A stretch of DNA of 37,377 bases from Paenibacillus sp. FSL R5-0490 (GCF_001956215.1 NZ_MRTQ01000035.1:1-37377), one strand, 5' to 3'; shown: positions 20,691-28,887, counted from the first letter of the stretch. The notes: a model not told the origin generated them from the sequence alone. A program made the numbers and translations.

Positions 20691-21528
20691 AGGTTTAGGA
20701 AAAGGTCTGAATGCTTTTTTCAATAATGCTGAAACCGAAAGTGAAGAAACCGTACAGGAAGTAAAAATAAAGGACATTCGTCCAAACCCTTATCAGCCGC
20801 GCAAGGTGTTTGAAAAGGAAGCCATCGAGGAGCTGAAGCAATCCATCCTTGAACATGGAATTCTGCAGCCGATCATCGTCCGCAAAAGCATCAAGGGCTA
20901 TGAAATTGTAGTCGGGGAGCGCCGCTTCCGGGCAGCAAAAGAAGCTAACTTGGAGAAAGTTCCTGTTGTTGTAAGAGAACTGACTGAACAGCAGATGATG
21001 GAGCTCGCTGTTCTTGAGAATCTTCAGCGTGAAGACTTAACGCCGATTGAAGAAGCGGCTGCATACCAGCTGCTGATGGAGAAGCTCAAGGTGACACAAG
21101 AGGAATTGGCCAAGCGCCTGGGAAAAAGCAGGCCGCATATTGCCAACCATATTCGCCTGCTATCCCTTCCTCCGAAAATTCAAGGATTGATTTCAGACGG
21201 CAAAATTTCCATGGGACACGGAAGAGCGCTATTGGGGCTGCGAAAAAAAGAAAAACTGCAGGCGCTTGTTGAAAAAACGGTTAAAGACGGCTTAAATGTC
21301 CGACAGCTTGAACAGCTGATTCAGCAGCTGAACGATGTTTCACGTGAAACGAAAAAGCCGGCAGTTCAAAAGGATATCTTCATTAAGGAACGCGAATCCT
21401 CCCTCCGGGAACGATTCGGAACGACCGTCCATATAAAACAGTCCAAAAACAAAGGGAAAATTGAGATTGAATTTTTCTCAAAAGAAGATTTGGAACGTAT
21501 TATGGAGCTTTTAGAAACACATCAGTAA
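20683..21528 (+). CDS. parB: Chromosome-partitioning protein ParB (Spo0J)
   Basis: A 281-residue CTP-dependent clamp that loads at parS and recruits SMC to the origin; B. subtilis Spo0J has 282. The N-terminus AKGLGKGLNAFF is the segment that stimulates ParA. The CTP-binding motif is GERRFR (78-83), followed by the parS-reading helix-turn-helix TQEELAKRLGKSRPHIANHIRLL. The C-terminal dimer domain ends in a basic stretch. The start overlaps parA. The gene contains a parS site at 21336-21351, as does spo0J of B. subtilis. Confidence 0.97.
   Translation: MAKGLGKGLNAFFNNAETESEETVQEVKIKDIRPNPYQPRKVFEKEAIEELKQSILEHGILQPIIVRKSIKGYEIVVGERRFRAAKEANLEKVPVVVRELTEQQMMELAVLENLQREDLTPIEEAAAYQLLMEKLKVTQEELAKRLGKSRPHIANHIRLLSLPPKIQGLISDGKISMGHGRALLGLRKKEKLQALVEKTVKDGLNVRQLEQLIQQLNDVSRETKKPAVQKDIFIKERESSLRERFGTTVHIKQSKNKGKIEIEFFSKEDLERIMELLETHQ
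21336..21351. other. parS: parS centromere-like site inside parB
   Basis: The 16-mer TGTTTCACGTGAAACG differs from the consensus TGTTTCACGTGAAACA only in the last base. In Firmicutes this is the ParB loading site. It encodes DVSRETK in ParB. It is the only close match I found in the window. Confidence 0.93.
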
Positions 21529-21556
21529 GCCATCTTTATGATGGTTTATTTTTTTA
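21527..21556 (+). terminator. parB terminator
   Basis: GCCATC/GATGGT arms with a five-base loop overlap the parB stop codon and run into TTATTTTTTT. Confidence 0.8.
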
Positions 21557-21649
21557 CAGGATTTTATAAAAAAAAGATTGTAGGCTCAGACCTTTCGTGG
21601 TAATTTTAATAGAAAATAATTCGCATTGCGAAATAATAAGGTGAAGAGG

Positions 21650-22363
21650 ATGTTTCTGCTAGGTACACTTGTGAATGGATTATTGATTATTATTGGAACA
21701 CTGCTGGGGAAATTGCTCCATCGCATTCCCGAAAACATGAAGGGAACGGTCATGCATGCGATTGGCCTTGCGGTCATGGTGCTCGGACTGCAAATGGGCT
21801 TTAAAAGCGAGAATTTCCTCGTGGTGATTTTGAGCCTTGTGTTCGGAACGGTGATTGGAGAGTACTTTGCTCTCGAAGATAAACTCAACAAGCTTGGCGA
21901 TTGGCTTGAAAGCAAAATTGGCTCCAAAGGACAAGGCAGCATTTCGCAGGGCTTCGTAACGGCTACACTTATCTTTGTCATTGGCGCTATGGCCATTATC
22001 GGAGCGCTTGACAGCGGCATCCGGGGCGACCACTCGGTGCTTTATACCAAATCGATTATTGACGGCTTCACCTCCCTCATCTTAACGACAACATTAGGAA
22101 TCGGTGTGCTCTTTTCAGCTTTTCCGGTGATGCTGTATGAAGGACTCATTGCCCTTTTTGCCACCCAAATCGACCGGTTTGTCCCCCAGCTTCTGATGGA
22201 CAGCTTTATCAAGGAAATGACCGCAACAGGCGGAATCATGATCTTTGCGATTGGACTGAATTTGACGGGCATTACGAAGATCAGGGTTGCGAACCTGCTT
22301 CCGGGAATTGTGGTCACGGGAATTATTGTGTCGGTTGTTTATTTTTATGGGATTTATTTTTAG
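21650..22363 (+). CDS. DUF554 family membrane protein
   Basis: A 237-residue multi-spanning membrane protein of the DUF554 (YdfK/YqgA) family, possibly a transporter; substrate unknown. It begins MFLLGTLVNGLLIIIGTLLGK, with glycine-rich membrane segments throughout (about seven) and the family-like DSGIRGDHSVLYTKSIIDGF motif. The frame extends to 21626, but the ATG at 21650 has AAGGTG six bases upstream and gives the usual start inside the first membrane segment. It is not part of the B. subtilis parB-yyaB-yyaC order, so this interval is variable among Bacillaceae. Confidence 0.85.
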   Translation: MFLLGTLVNGLLIIIGTLLGKLLHRIPENMKGTVMHAIGLAVMVLGLQMGFKSENFLVVILSLVFGTVIGEYFALEDKLNKLGDWLESKIGSKGQGSISQGFVTATLIFVIGAMAIIGALDSGIRGDHSVLYTKSIIDGFTSLILTTTLGIGVLFSAFPVMLYEGLIALFATQIDRFVPQLLMDSFIKEMTATGGIMIFAIGLNLTGITKIRVANLLPGIVVTGIIVSVVYFYGIYF

Positions 22364-22371
22364 ATGAATGG

Positions 22372-22529
22372 TATGTGCACCGTGGGCACGGATGTTGGTG
22401 TGCTTGCGGTGCATTATTTATGCCGGTGAGGTGCTTTAAATGGCTGGAACCGCTTGAATTCACGAATTTAGTGCGTGAGATCCGAGCGCAAATCAGTTGT
22501 TTTTCGGGAAAAGGAGCGTGCTTGGCGGT
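22372..22529. other. Non-coding spacer with a long inverted repeat
   Basis: TGCACCG (from 22375) and CGGTGCA (ending near 22415) pair around a G/T-rich loop just after the DUF554 stop codon, without a clear T run. A reading frame of 71 codons spans 22375-22590, but it lacks a ribosome-binding site and runs into the tandem array, so I do not call it a gene. Confidence 0.4.
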
Positions 22530-22655
22530 TTATCTAACAGGCTGGGAATGTTATCTAGCATGTTTTGGGTTTTATCTAACAGGTTTGTGAATTTATCTAG
22601 CATGTTTTGAATTTTATCTAACAAGTTTCGGGTTTTATCTCACATTTGGCCCTAT
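22530..22655. repeat. Phased 21-bp tandem repeat, six units
   Basis: Units start at 22530, 22551, 22572, 22593, 22614 and 22635, each beginning TTATCT and exactly 21 bases apart. Units alternate between TTATCTAACAGG-type and TTATCTAGCATG-type heads; the second halves are variable G/T-rich tails. There are no spacers. An inverted repeat TGAAATC/GATTTCA (22663-22688) follows. Confidence 0.85.
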
Positions 22656-22706
22656 TTCCCCATGAAATCGAACGCGAAAATGATTTCACATCACTATTCA
22701 CCATGC

Positions 22707-22739
22707 AAAAAGGGCTTAGAGAGTTCTAAACCCTTTTTT
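22707..22739. terminator. Bidirectional terminator
   Basis: AAAAAGGG-c-TTAGA pairs with TCTAA-a-CCCTTTTTT. It has A-rich and T-rich flanks on both sides, so it can end transcripts from either strand. It lies 30 bases past the stop codon of the minus-strand DUF4260 gene. Confidence 0.85.
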
Positions 22740-22769
22740 ATGTGCTAAAGCTGGCTGTGAGTAAAAAAC

Positions 22770-23117
22770 TTAAACTCTATTTAAATGTGTATCTTTGAAA
22801 TTAGTTGAATATTTAAGCCCGTATCCAATTGCTCTATCCATTCCTATATGAGCTGACCAAATTACTCCTATCGCCATCACCAGCTGATTCGATAGAAGTA
22901 AACCTGCTATTACAATAGTAATCGACAAACTATAAGTATGAAAAATATTATAGCATTTCGCTCCAACATTATTGTTAATTAAATACCCTATCATTGAAAT
23001 GTCAGGTGCCAGCAATAAAATGAAAAACATCCACCAACTGTATTCATATAACGCATAAAGATATACACTTAACACTAAAACTGCCAGCCCTTCCATGTGC
23101 AACAAAATTTTATTCAA
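22770..23117 (-). CDS. DUF4260 family membrane protein
   Basis: A 115-residue membrane protein matching the DUF4260 family pattern: an N-terminal HMEGLAVLVLSVYLY segment, LLLAPDISMIGYL, the YNIFHTYSL segment and a closing WSAHIGMDRAIGYGLKY. About four membrane segments are visible. The function of the family is unknown. The gene is on the minus strand, against replication, and its base and codon use is clearly more AT-rich than that of its neighbours. It is flanked by repeats and a long AT-rich gap, which suggests later acquisition. Confidence 0.85.
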   Translation of the reverse strand: MNKILLHMEGLAVLVLSVYLYALYEYSWWMFFILLLAPDISMIGYLINNNVGAKCYNIFHTYSLSITIVIAGLLLSNQLVMAIGVIWSAHIGMDRAIGYGLKYSTNFKDTHLNRV

Positions 23118-23382
23118 CTCTATTTTCCCTCACTTTTCAATGTAATGATAAAGTAATCGCCTTTTTTAAAGAGGCTTAAGTACATTACATCACAAAGTCT
23201 ACGATATTAACATATTTATCCAAGTAATTTGATAGTAACCATATACTAAATCACAAAAAATCACACGCCCTCCAATAACTGAAAAATGACCTGTGAATTG
23301 ATGTGTTATTTTATTGAAAAATGTTCCATTGATATAACAAGGAAAATCGAACGGTGAATTCCATGTTTACACCTCTTACGGC
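23118..23382. other. AT-rich intergenic region
   Basis: A strongly AT-rich gap between the DUF4260 start and the yyaC end. I see no convincing gene in it. The DUF4260 promoter must lie here (minus strand), but I could not choose one. Confidence 0.4.
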
Positions 23383-23410
23383 AAGCCGCAGGCTCACTCC
23401 CCTGCGGCTT
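23383..23410. terminator. GC-rich hairpin downstream of yyaC
   Basis: A 10-bp perfect stem (AAGCCGCAGG/CCTGCGGCTT, eight-base loop) lies ten bases past the yyaC stop codon. It lacks a good T run on the minus strand, so it may act as an RNA-end stabiliser or weak terminator. Confidence 0.55.
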
Positions 23411-23419
23411 TCCACTCTA

Positions 23420-24049
23420 TTATGGTGTCTGCTCACGGTTCAGTTCCCACTTAAATGCAGGCCATGCCGGCGCTGTCCGGTGGGTCAGGCTGGCTTCATA
23501 GATCCCCTCCGCGATGGTTTTCGCCATTTTCAGGACGAGATTGAGCCTTGTGTTCTGGAGGACGAAGAATTCCATGAATCCGCTGACGTTGACGATGCCG
23601 GTGATGTGCATGTCCCCTACTTCCGGCAGGTCTTTATTGACTCCGGCGCCCGGCTTGACGGGTCCGTCTCCAATTTGGATGACTCCGACGCTTTTCAGGC
23701 GGCCCAGACATGCGTCGATTCCGATAATAAAGGGATTGAAATGCTTCTTTTTGATTTCGTTCAGTTTATCTTCCAGGTTCACGGCATGGATCGGGTCCTC
23801 CAATGTTCCGTATACATGGAAGGATGAAATGGATTTTTCCTCAAGGAGTGTGCCGACCAGCGGACCTAATGAATCACCTGTTGAGCGGTCTGTGCCAATG
23901 CAGACAAACACGATCGGACGGCAGCCGATGCCCGCAGGCAGAATATTCTTCAGCTCAGCAGCCAATTTTTCTGCAGAGTTTGTTTCTTCATGCGAGATTC
24001 TGGCAGAAGCCCCGCCTTTTTTGTCAAACAAGTTTGGTTTGAAGTTCAT
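23420..24049 (-). CDS. yyaC: Spore protease-like protein YyaC (DUF1256)
   Basis: A 209-residue protein of the YyaC family, related to the germination protease GPR. It carries the family motif FVCIGTDRSTGDSLGPLVGTLL (48-69) and the segments GTLEDPIHAVNL, IGIDACLG and PGAGVNKDLPEVGDMHITGIVNVSG. In B. subtilis it is expressed in the forespore. It opposes replication, as expected for a gene read in the non-growing forespore. Its presence supports a spore-forming host. A weak forespore-type promoter match (GTATA) lies about 45 bases upstream; I do not rely on it. Confidence 0.93.
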   Translation of the reverse strand: MNFKPNLFDKKGGASARISHEETNSAEKLAAELKNILPAGIGCRPIVFVCIGTDRSTGDSLGPLVGTLLEEKSISSFHVYGTLEDPIHAVNLEDKLNEIKKKHFNPFIIGIDACLGRLKSVGVIQIGDGPVKPGAGVNKDLPEVGDMHITGIVNVSGFMEFFVLQNTRLNLVLKMAKTIAEGIYEASLTHRTAPAWPAFKWELNREQTP

Positions 24050-24231
24050 ATAGGTCCACTCCCTTTTTAATCCTTGCCATGCCCGAAAAACAAGTATTTA
24101 TACGTTTTTAACAGTATACGGAATTTTTGTGTAATCTATACATACCTGTATTATTTAATCGTTAAACAATCGGGTTTTTAACTGTTAAGCCATGAGAAAA
24201 ATTGATAAAATAATTTTGTTTTACAGAGGGA

Positions 24232-24261
24232 TTCGCACTGAGGGGCAAGATGCAGTATAAT
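24232..24261 (+). promoter_or_regulatory. Candidate mscS promoter
   Basis: TTCGCA (24232-24237), an 18-base spacer and a perfect TATAAT (24256-24261) lie 66 bases upstream of the mechanosensitive channel gene. The -10 box is strong and the -35 weak. Confidence 0.55.
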
Positions 24262-24326
24262 TTCATTCAAGCAATGGGCTTGAATTGCTTTCTGATTATT
24301 TTCACTAAATATGAGCAGGTGAAACC

Positions 24327-25217
24327 ATGAGTCCTATTGAAAAAATGATAAACGGCATGATAGATAAGATTTCGAATGAAGAAACGTGGATAACCATTGG
24401 GGAAGGCATCTTTAAAGTTATGGCGATTCTGATCGTGACGAGCATCCTGATCAGGATCGGCAAGCTGGCCATCCGCAATATTTTTAAGGTGAGGACGCCG
24501 TCAAGGCTCCGAATCTCAGAGCGCAGGGAAGCCACCCTTCTGAAGCTGCTGGAGAATATGCTCACCTATGTGGTGTTTTTCGTTGCGGCAATCATGATAT
24601 TATCGGTGCTGACAATTGATGTAAAAGCCCTTTTGGCCGGTGCCGGAATCGTCGGATTGGCTGTTGGGTTTGGGGCACAAAGTCTTGTAAAGGACATTAT
24701 CACCGGATTTTTCATCATTTTTGAAGATCAGTTTTCAGTTGGAGATTATATCCGGATTGATCAATTTGAAGGAACCGTAGAAGAAATCGGGTTGAGGACC
24801 ACCAAGATTAAAAACTGGACGGGTGAAGTTCATATCCTTCCGAACGGAAGCATTATGCAGGTGACTAATTTTTCATTAAATAATAGTGTGGCATTTGTGG
24901 ATGTCAGCATTGCGTATGAAGGCGATATTGTGAAGGTTGAACAGGTCCTTCAGGAATTATTCGAAAAGCTCCCGGAAAAATATGAGGATATGGTCAAGCC
25001 GCCGGAAATTCTGGGCATCCAAAATATGGCGGCAGCTGACGTGATGCTGCGTGTAGTTTCAGAGACACTGCCAATGAGGCACTTTTATATTGCGCGCCAG
25101 CTGCGGAAGGAAATTAAGCTTTGTTTAGATGAGCATGGCATTGAAATTCCGTTCCCGCGCCTTGTGATGTACACACGGAATGAACAGGATAACCCAAAAC
25201 TGAATGCGGAGGGATAA
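24327..25217 (+). CDS. Small-conductance mechanosensitive channel (MscS family)
   Basis: A 296-residue membrane channel that opens under membrane tension and releases solutes on osmotic downshock. Membrane segments lie at about 22-44, 76-96 and 100-130. The last is the pore-lining helix with the glycine/alanine pattern ALLAGAGIVGLAVGFGAQSLVKD. The cytoplasmic beta domain (FEDQFSVGDYIRI ... FEGTVEEIGLRTTKIKNWTGEVHILPNG) is intact. It begins a run with the DUF951 gene (two bases apart) and the molybdopterin oxidoreductase. Confidence 0.95.
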   Translation: MSPIEKMINGMIDKISNEETWITIGEGIFKVMAILIVTSILIRIGKLAIRNIFKVRTPSRLRISERREATLLKLLENMLTYVVFFVAAIMILSVLTIDVKALLAGAGIVGLAVGFGAQSLVKDIITGFFIIFEDQFSVGDYIRIDQFEGTVEEIGLRTTKIKNWTGEVHILPNGSIMQVTNFSLNNSVAFVDVSIAYEGDIVKVEQVLQELFEKLPEKYEDMVKPPEILGIQNMAAADVMLRVVSETLPMRHFYIARQLRKEIKLCLDEHGIEIPFPRLVMYTRNEQDNPKLNAEG

Positions 25218-25219
25218 AC

Positions 25220-25417
25220 ATGGAGCAAAAAGAATTTGATTTACATGATGTGGTGGAAATGAAAAAGCCTCATCCATGCGGAGCTAACAAATGGAAAATC
25301 ATCCGAATGGGGGCAGATATCCGCATTAAGTGCGAAGGCTGCGGACACAGCGTGATGATTCCAAGAAGGGAATTCGCCCGCAAAATGAAGAAAATTCTTG
25401 TTAAGCATGAGGAATAA
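25220..25417 (+). CDS. yyzM: DUF951 family protein YyzM
   Basis: A 65-residue protein of the DUF951 family (B. subtilis YyzM). It has the arrangement HPCG (C20) ... IKCEGCG (C38, C41), a probable metal-binding cysteine cluster, followed by a basic tail. Molecular function is unknown. It starts two bases after the mscS stop codon and is clearly in the same transcript. The ribosome-binding site GGAGG lies inside the end of mscS. Confidence 0.92.
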   Translation: MEQKEFDLHDVVEMKKPHPCGANKWKIIRMGADIRIKCEGCGHSVMIPRREFARKMKKILVKHEE

Positions 25418-25435
25418 GAGACAAACTGCAGGGAG

Positions 25436-27439
25436 ATGAGGTTGTTGGCACAAACATTCAAGTCAGCCTGTCCCCTAAACTGCTGGGACAGCTGCGGCTT
25501 TCATGTAACAGTTGAAGACGGTAAAGTGACAAAGGTAGATGGCGATCCGGACCATCCGATAACAAAGGGGAAAATTTGCGGCCGCGGCAGAATGCTTGAA
25601 AGCAGAACCAATTCTCCGGAACGCCTGCTTCATCCGCTGAAAAAGGCAGATGGAGAATTTGTGCCCATTTCCTGGGAGCAGGCTTTGCACGATATTTCCC
25701 TGAAAATGAAGGAGCTAAAAGAAACGGATGGAACCACTTCAATCCTGCACAGCCATGATTATGCCAATGGCGGTTTGCTGACGAACCTGGATCAGCGCTT
25801 TTTCAACTGTTATGGCGGCGTGACTGAATTAGTGGGGTCAATCTGCTGGGGAGCCGGCATCGAGGCTCAGAGCTCGGATTTCGGAGATGCGTACAGCCAT
25901 GGGCCTGAAGATATATTAAACAGCAGGCACATTGTCGTCTGGGGCAGAAATGTTGCCCGCACCAATATGCACCTGTATCAAAGGCTGCAGGAGGCAAAGA
26001 AACAAGGTGCCAAGTTGTATGTAATTGATCCAATTTATAATGCGACGGCTAAAATGGCCGACCGCTATTTTTCCATTAAGCCTGGGATGGATGGCTGGCT
26101 TGCGGCCGGCATCATGAAGGAAATGCTTCGTCTGGGATTGGAAGATAGAAGTTTCATAGATAGCTATTCAGTTGGTTTTGAAGATTTGATTGAATTGCTC
26201 AAAAGTGTAACGCTTGAGGAAATCGCAGAGAAAACGGAAGTGCCTGCTGAAGTGATGACCGAGCTTGCAGTGGTGTATGGCGATCGCCCCGTGTCCACTT
26301 TCTTTGGCCTGGGCATGCAGCGATACGAGAATGGCGGGAACACGATCCGGCTGATGGATGCTTTGATTGCCGTGAGCGGCAATATTGGGATTCCGGGCGG
26401 TGGTGCAAACTATGCCAACAGACAGGTAGGACAGAGTTTTGATGCGGCTGCCCTCACCCTCCCTGAGCGAAAAACGGCTTTCAGGCAATTTACGATGATG
26501 CGGCAGGCAGAAGGGATTTTAACAGCAAAGGATCCTGAGATTAAGATGATCTTCGTTACGTGCGGAAATCCTTTAACCCAGGTGCCTGACTCTTCAAGGG
26601 TACGCGAGGCTTTTGCAACTGTTGAGACTGTTGTCGTGATGGAGCAGTTTATGACAGACACGGCTAAAATGGCAGATTACGTTCTGCCCGTCGCAACTGT
26701 GTTTGAACAGGAAGATCTCTATTATTCTTCCATGTACCATCATTATGTCAACCATGGCCCGAAGCTGGCTGAACCGCCAGGCGAAGCGAAGCCTGATTTA
26801 TGGGTGTGGACCGAGCTTGCCAAGCGTCTCGGATTCGGAGCTGATTTCGATTTTACAAGAGAAGAATTCATCAGCATGGGTCTCGGTTCGCTTAAAAAGC
26901 AGGGGATCACGCTTGATAGCATACGGAATGCCCATCATATGGAGCTTCCAGTTGATACGGTGCCTTGGAGAGACCGCCAGTTCAAGACGACAAGCGGCAA
27001 GTATGAATTTACCTCGTTCCGAAAGGGTTCCGAAAACAGGCTGACACTCGCTCTTCCCCGGGAAACAAAGTGGACCGATAAAGAGCGTGCCGAACAGTTT
27101 CCTTTTACCCTGCTGACGATTCATCCGCTCCGCTCCAATCATTCGCAGCATTATCACCTGTTGAAGCCGGAGCCTAAGGCAAAGGTGGAAATTGCCGATA
27201 ATATTGCTGAAAAGCTTGGCCTGCAGGAGAACGATTACGTCAAAGTGTGGAATGACCGCGGAGAAATGAAGGGCTATGTCCATATTATGAAAAAAGCCCA
27301 TCCGGATACCATCAATATCGATGAAGGCATCTGGGCAAAATTAGGCGGCCCCGTCAATAACCTTACATCCAGCAGGGAGTCGGACAACGGTCTTGGCAGC
27401 ACATTGTATGACTGCCTTGTGAATATTGAGAAGGTTTAA
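25436..27439 (+). CDS. yyaE: Molybdopterin-dependent oxidoreductase (YyaE-like)
   Basis: A 667-residue protein of the DMSO reductase/formate dehydrogenase superfamily, corresponding to B. subtilis YyaE. The N-terminus binds a 4Fe-4S cluster through C12, C16, C20 and C48. A cysteine in GSICWGAG (C137) is the likely molybdenum ligand. Cofactor-binding segments HIVVWGRN, LYVIDP and FVTCGNPLTQ follow, and a C-terminal molydopterin-binding domain (HPLRSNHSQHYH). No twin-arginine signal is present, so it should be cytoplasmic. The substrate is unknown. The start is unsure: the ATG at 25436 directly follows GGGAG, and TTG at 25442 or 25445 would be better spaced. Confidence 0.93.
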   Translation: MRLLAQTFKSACPLNCWDSCGFHVTVEDGKVTKVDGDPDHPITKGKICGRGRMLESRTNSPERLLHPLKKADGEFVPISWEQALHDISLKMKELKETDGTTSILHSHDYANGGLLTNLDQRFFNCYGGVTELVGSICWGAGIEAQSSDFGDAYSHGPEDILNSRHIVVWGRNVARTNMHLYQRLQEAKKQGAKLYVIDPIYNATAKMADRYFSIKPGMDGWLAAGIMKEMLRLGLEDRSFIDSYSVGFEDLIELLKSVTLEEIAEKTEVPAEVMTELAVVYGDRPVSTFFGLGMQRYENGGNTIRLMDALIAVSGNIGIPGGGANYANRQVGQSFDAAALTLPERKTAFRQFTMMRQAEGILTAKDPEIKMIFVTCGNPLTQVPDSSRVREAFATVETVVVMEQFMTDTAKMADYVLPVATVFEQEDLYYSSMYHHYVNHGPKLAEPPGEAKPDLWVWTELAKRLGFGADFDFTREEFISMGLGSLKKQGITLDSIRNAHHMELPVDTVPWRDRQFKTTSGKYEFTSFRKGSENRLTLALPRETKWTDKERAEQFPFTLLTIHPLRSNHSQHYHLLKPEPKAKVEIADNIAEKLGLQENDYVKVWNDRGEMKGYVHIMKKAHPDTINIDEGIWAKLGGPVNNLTSSRESDNGLGSTLYDCLVNIEKV

Positions 27440-27446
27440 TAATAGC

Positions 27447-27505
27447 GGTGACAGGCACCTATACCAGTCAGGCAAAGTGGTATAGGTGCCTGTCACCTTT
27501 TCTTT
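27447..27505 (+). terminator. 20-bp perfect palindrome, probable terminator of yyaE
   Basis: GGTGACAGGCACCTATACCA (27447-27466) is repeated exactly in reverse complement at 27478-27497, with an 11-base loop and then TTTTCTTT. The stem is far longer than an ordinary terminator needs. From memory, the GGTGACAGGCACC core recurs in Bacillaceae intergenic regions, so this may be a mobile palindromic repeat serving as a terminator. Confidence 0.85.
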
Positions 27506-27602
27506 ACATTTCTCCGGCAACTATCTATAATTGTTAGAGGCTTGTTTAAATGAGAAACAATCGTATTTTTAATAGATGAAATAATGTTGAGGAGTGACTT
27601 GG

Positions 27603-28703
27603 ATGGCTTTAACAGCTGGTATTGTAGGTTTGCCGAACGTCGGAAAGTCTACGTTGTTTAATGCAATTACCCAGGCGGGAGCGGAGTCTGCGAACTATCC
27701 GTTCTGTACAATTGATCCGAATGTGGGAATTGTGGAAGTGCCTGATCACCGTTTGAATAAACTAACTGAATTGGTTCAGCCGAAAAAAACTGTGCCAACG
27801 GCTTTTGAATTTACGGATATCGCCGGCATCGTAAAGGGTGCGAGCAAAGGGGAAGGTCTTGGGAATAAATTTCTGTCCCATATCCGTGAAGTGGATGCCA
27901 TCTGTCAGGTTGTCCGCTGTTTTGCGGATGACAATATTACACACGTTGCGGGGAAAGTGGACCCGATCGATGATATCGAAGTCATCAACCTGGAATTGAT
28001 TCTGGCTGATCTTGAGTCGGTTGATAAGCGAATTGGCCGTGTGAGCAAGCTGGCTAAGCAGAAGGATAAAGATTCTGTGATCGAGCTTGAAATTCTGGAG
28101 AAATTAAAAGAAGCGTTCGAAAATGATAAGCCAGCCCGTACTGTCGAGTTTACAGACGAGCAAATGAAGATTGTAAAAGGTCTTCACCTGCTGACAATCA
28201 AGCCGGTGCTTTACGTTGCAAACGTAAGCGAGGACGATGTAGCGGATCCTTCTTCTAACGAATATGTGCAGCAGGTAAAAGAATTTGCCGCAAAAGATAA
28301 TGCGGAAGTCATCGTAATCTGTGCAAAAATCGAATCTGAAATTGCAGAGCTTGACGGGGAAGAAAAAGAAATGTTCCTTCAGGAGCTGGGCATCGAAGAA
28401 TCCGGCCTTGATCAGCTGATCAGAGCAGCCTACAACCTGCTTGGACTGGCAACTTACTTCACAGCAGGCGTACAGGAAGTCCGTGCCTGGACATTCCGAA
28501 AAGGCATGAAAGCTCCTCAATGTGCGGGAGTGATTCACTCCGACTTTGAAAAAGGCTTCATCCGTGCAGAAACAGTTTCCTATGACGACCTTGTCGCTGC
28601 AGGAAACATGACAGCTGCGAAAGAAGCAGGAAAAGTCCGCCTAGAAGGCAAAGAATACATTGTTAAAGACGGAGATGTCATGCACTTCCGCTTTAACGTT
28701 TAA
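27603..28703 (+). CDS. ychF: Redox-regulated ATPase YchF
   Basis: A 366-residue protein of the Obg-like family (B. subtilis YyaF). The P loop is GLPNVGKS (9-16). Where GTPases have NKxD this protein has NVSE, the change linked to ATP preference in YchF. A TGS domain closes the protein ([15 protein letters not shown]). YchF proteins associate with ribosomes and respond to oxidative stress. The ATG at 27603 has AGGAG eight bases upstream; an in-frame GTG at 27594 is part of that site and less likely. Confidence 0.97.
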   Translation: MALTAGIVGLPNVGKSTLFNAITQAGAESANYPFCTIDPNVGIVEVPDHRLNKLTELVQPKKTVPTAFEFTDIAGIVKGASKGEGLGNKFLSHIREVDAICQVVRCFADDNITHVAGKVDPIDDIEVINLELILADLESVDKRIGRVSKLAKQKDKDSVIELEILEKLKEAFENDKPARTVEFTDEQMKIVKGLHLLTIKPVLYVANVSEDDVADPSSNEYVQQVKEFAAKDNAEVIVICAKIESEIAELDGEEKEMFLQELGIEESGLDQLIRAAYNLLGLATYFTAGVQEVRAWTFRKGMKAPQCAGVIHSDFEKGFIRAETVSYDDLVAAGNMTAAKEAGKVRLEGKEYIVKDGDVMHFRFNV

Positions 28704-28709
28704 TTATTT

Positions 28710-28740
28710 AGGGACCTCTATTTTTAGGGGTTCTTTTTTA
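28710..28740 (+). terminator. ychF terminator
   Basis: AGGGACCTC and GGGGTTCTT can pair with several G-T pairs around a T-rich loop, followed by a run of T, seven bases past the stop codon. Confidence 0.7.
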
Positions 28741-28788
28741 ATGATTCTTTCAAAATAATCTTCCATCTTCCAATTCACTCTAGTGTTA

Positions 28789-28817
28789 TTGCTTTTGCAT
28801 ATTTAATGTGCTATAAT
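28789..28817 (+). promoter_or_regulatory. rpsF-ssb-rpsR promoter
   Basis: TTGCTT (28789-28794), a 17-base spacer and a perfect TATAAT (28812-28817) preceded by TGC, an extended -10 box. It lies about 70 bases upstream of rpsF. Confidence 0.82.
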
Positions 28818-28839
28818 TTCAACTTGTGAGTAATGTATA

Positions 28840-28870
28840 TTGCTCCTTGCCCTTTGTGGGCCGTTAGACC
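28840..28870 (+). promoter_or_regulatory. Candidate S6:S18 autoregulatory leader
   Basis: Between promoter and rpsF the leader has a small hairpin GCCC-TTTGT-GGGC (28849-28861) directly followed by CCG and TTAG. The described S6:S18-binding mRNA motif has a hairpin with a conserved CCG, and rpsF leaders are its usual place. The match is by eye only. Confidence 0.45.
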
Positions 28871-28887
28871 AAAAGGAGGTGAAAGTG

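Noticed and set aside
22375..22590. 71-residue plus-strand reading frame after DUF554
   Set aside because: No ribosome-binding site, and its second half is translated tandem repeat.
22530..22655. CRISPR array
   Set aside because: The 21-bp units are head-to-tail without unique spacers and no cas genes are in the window.
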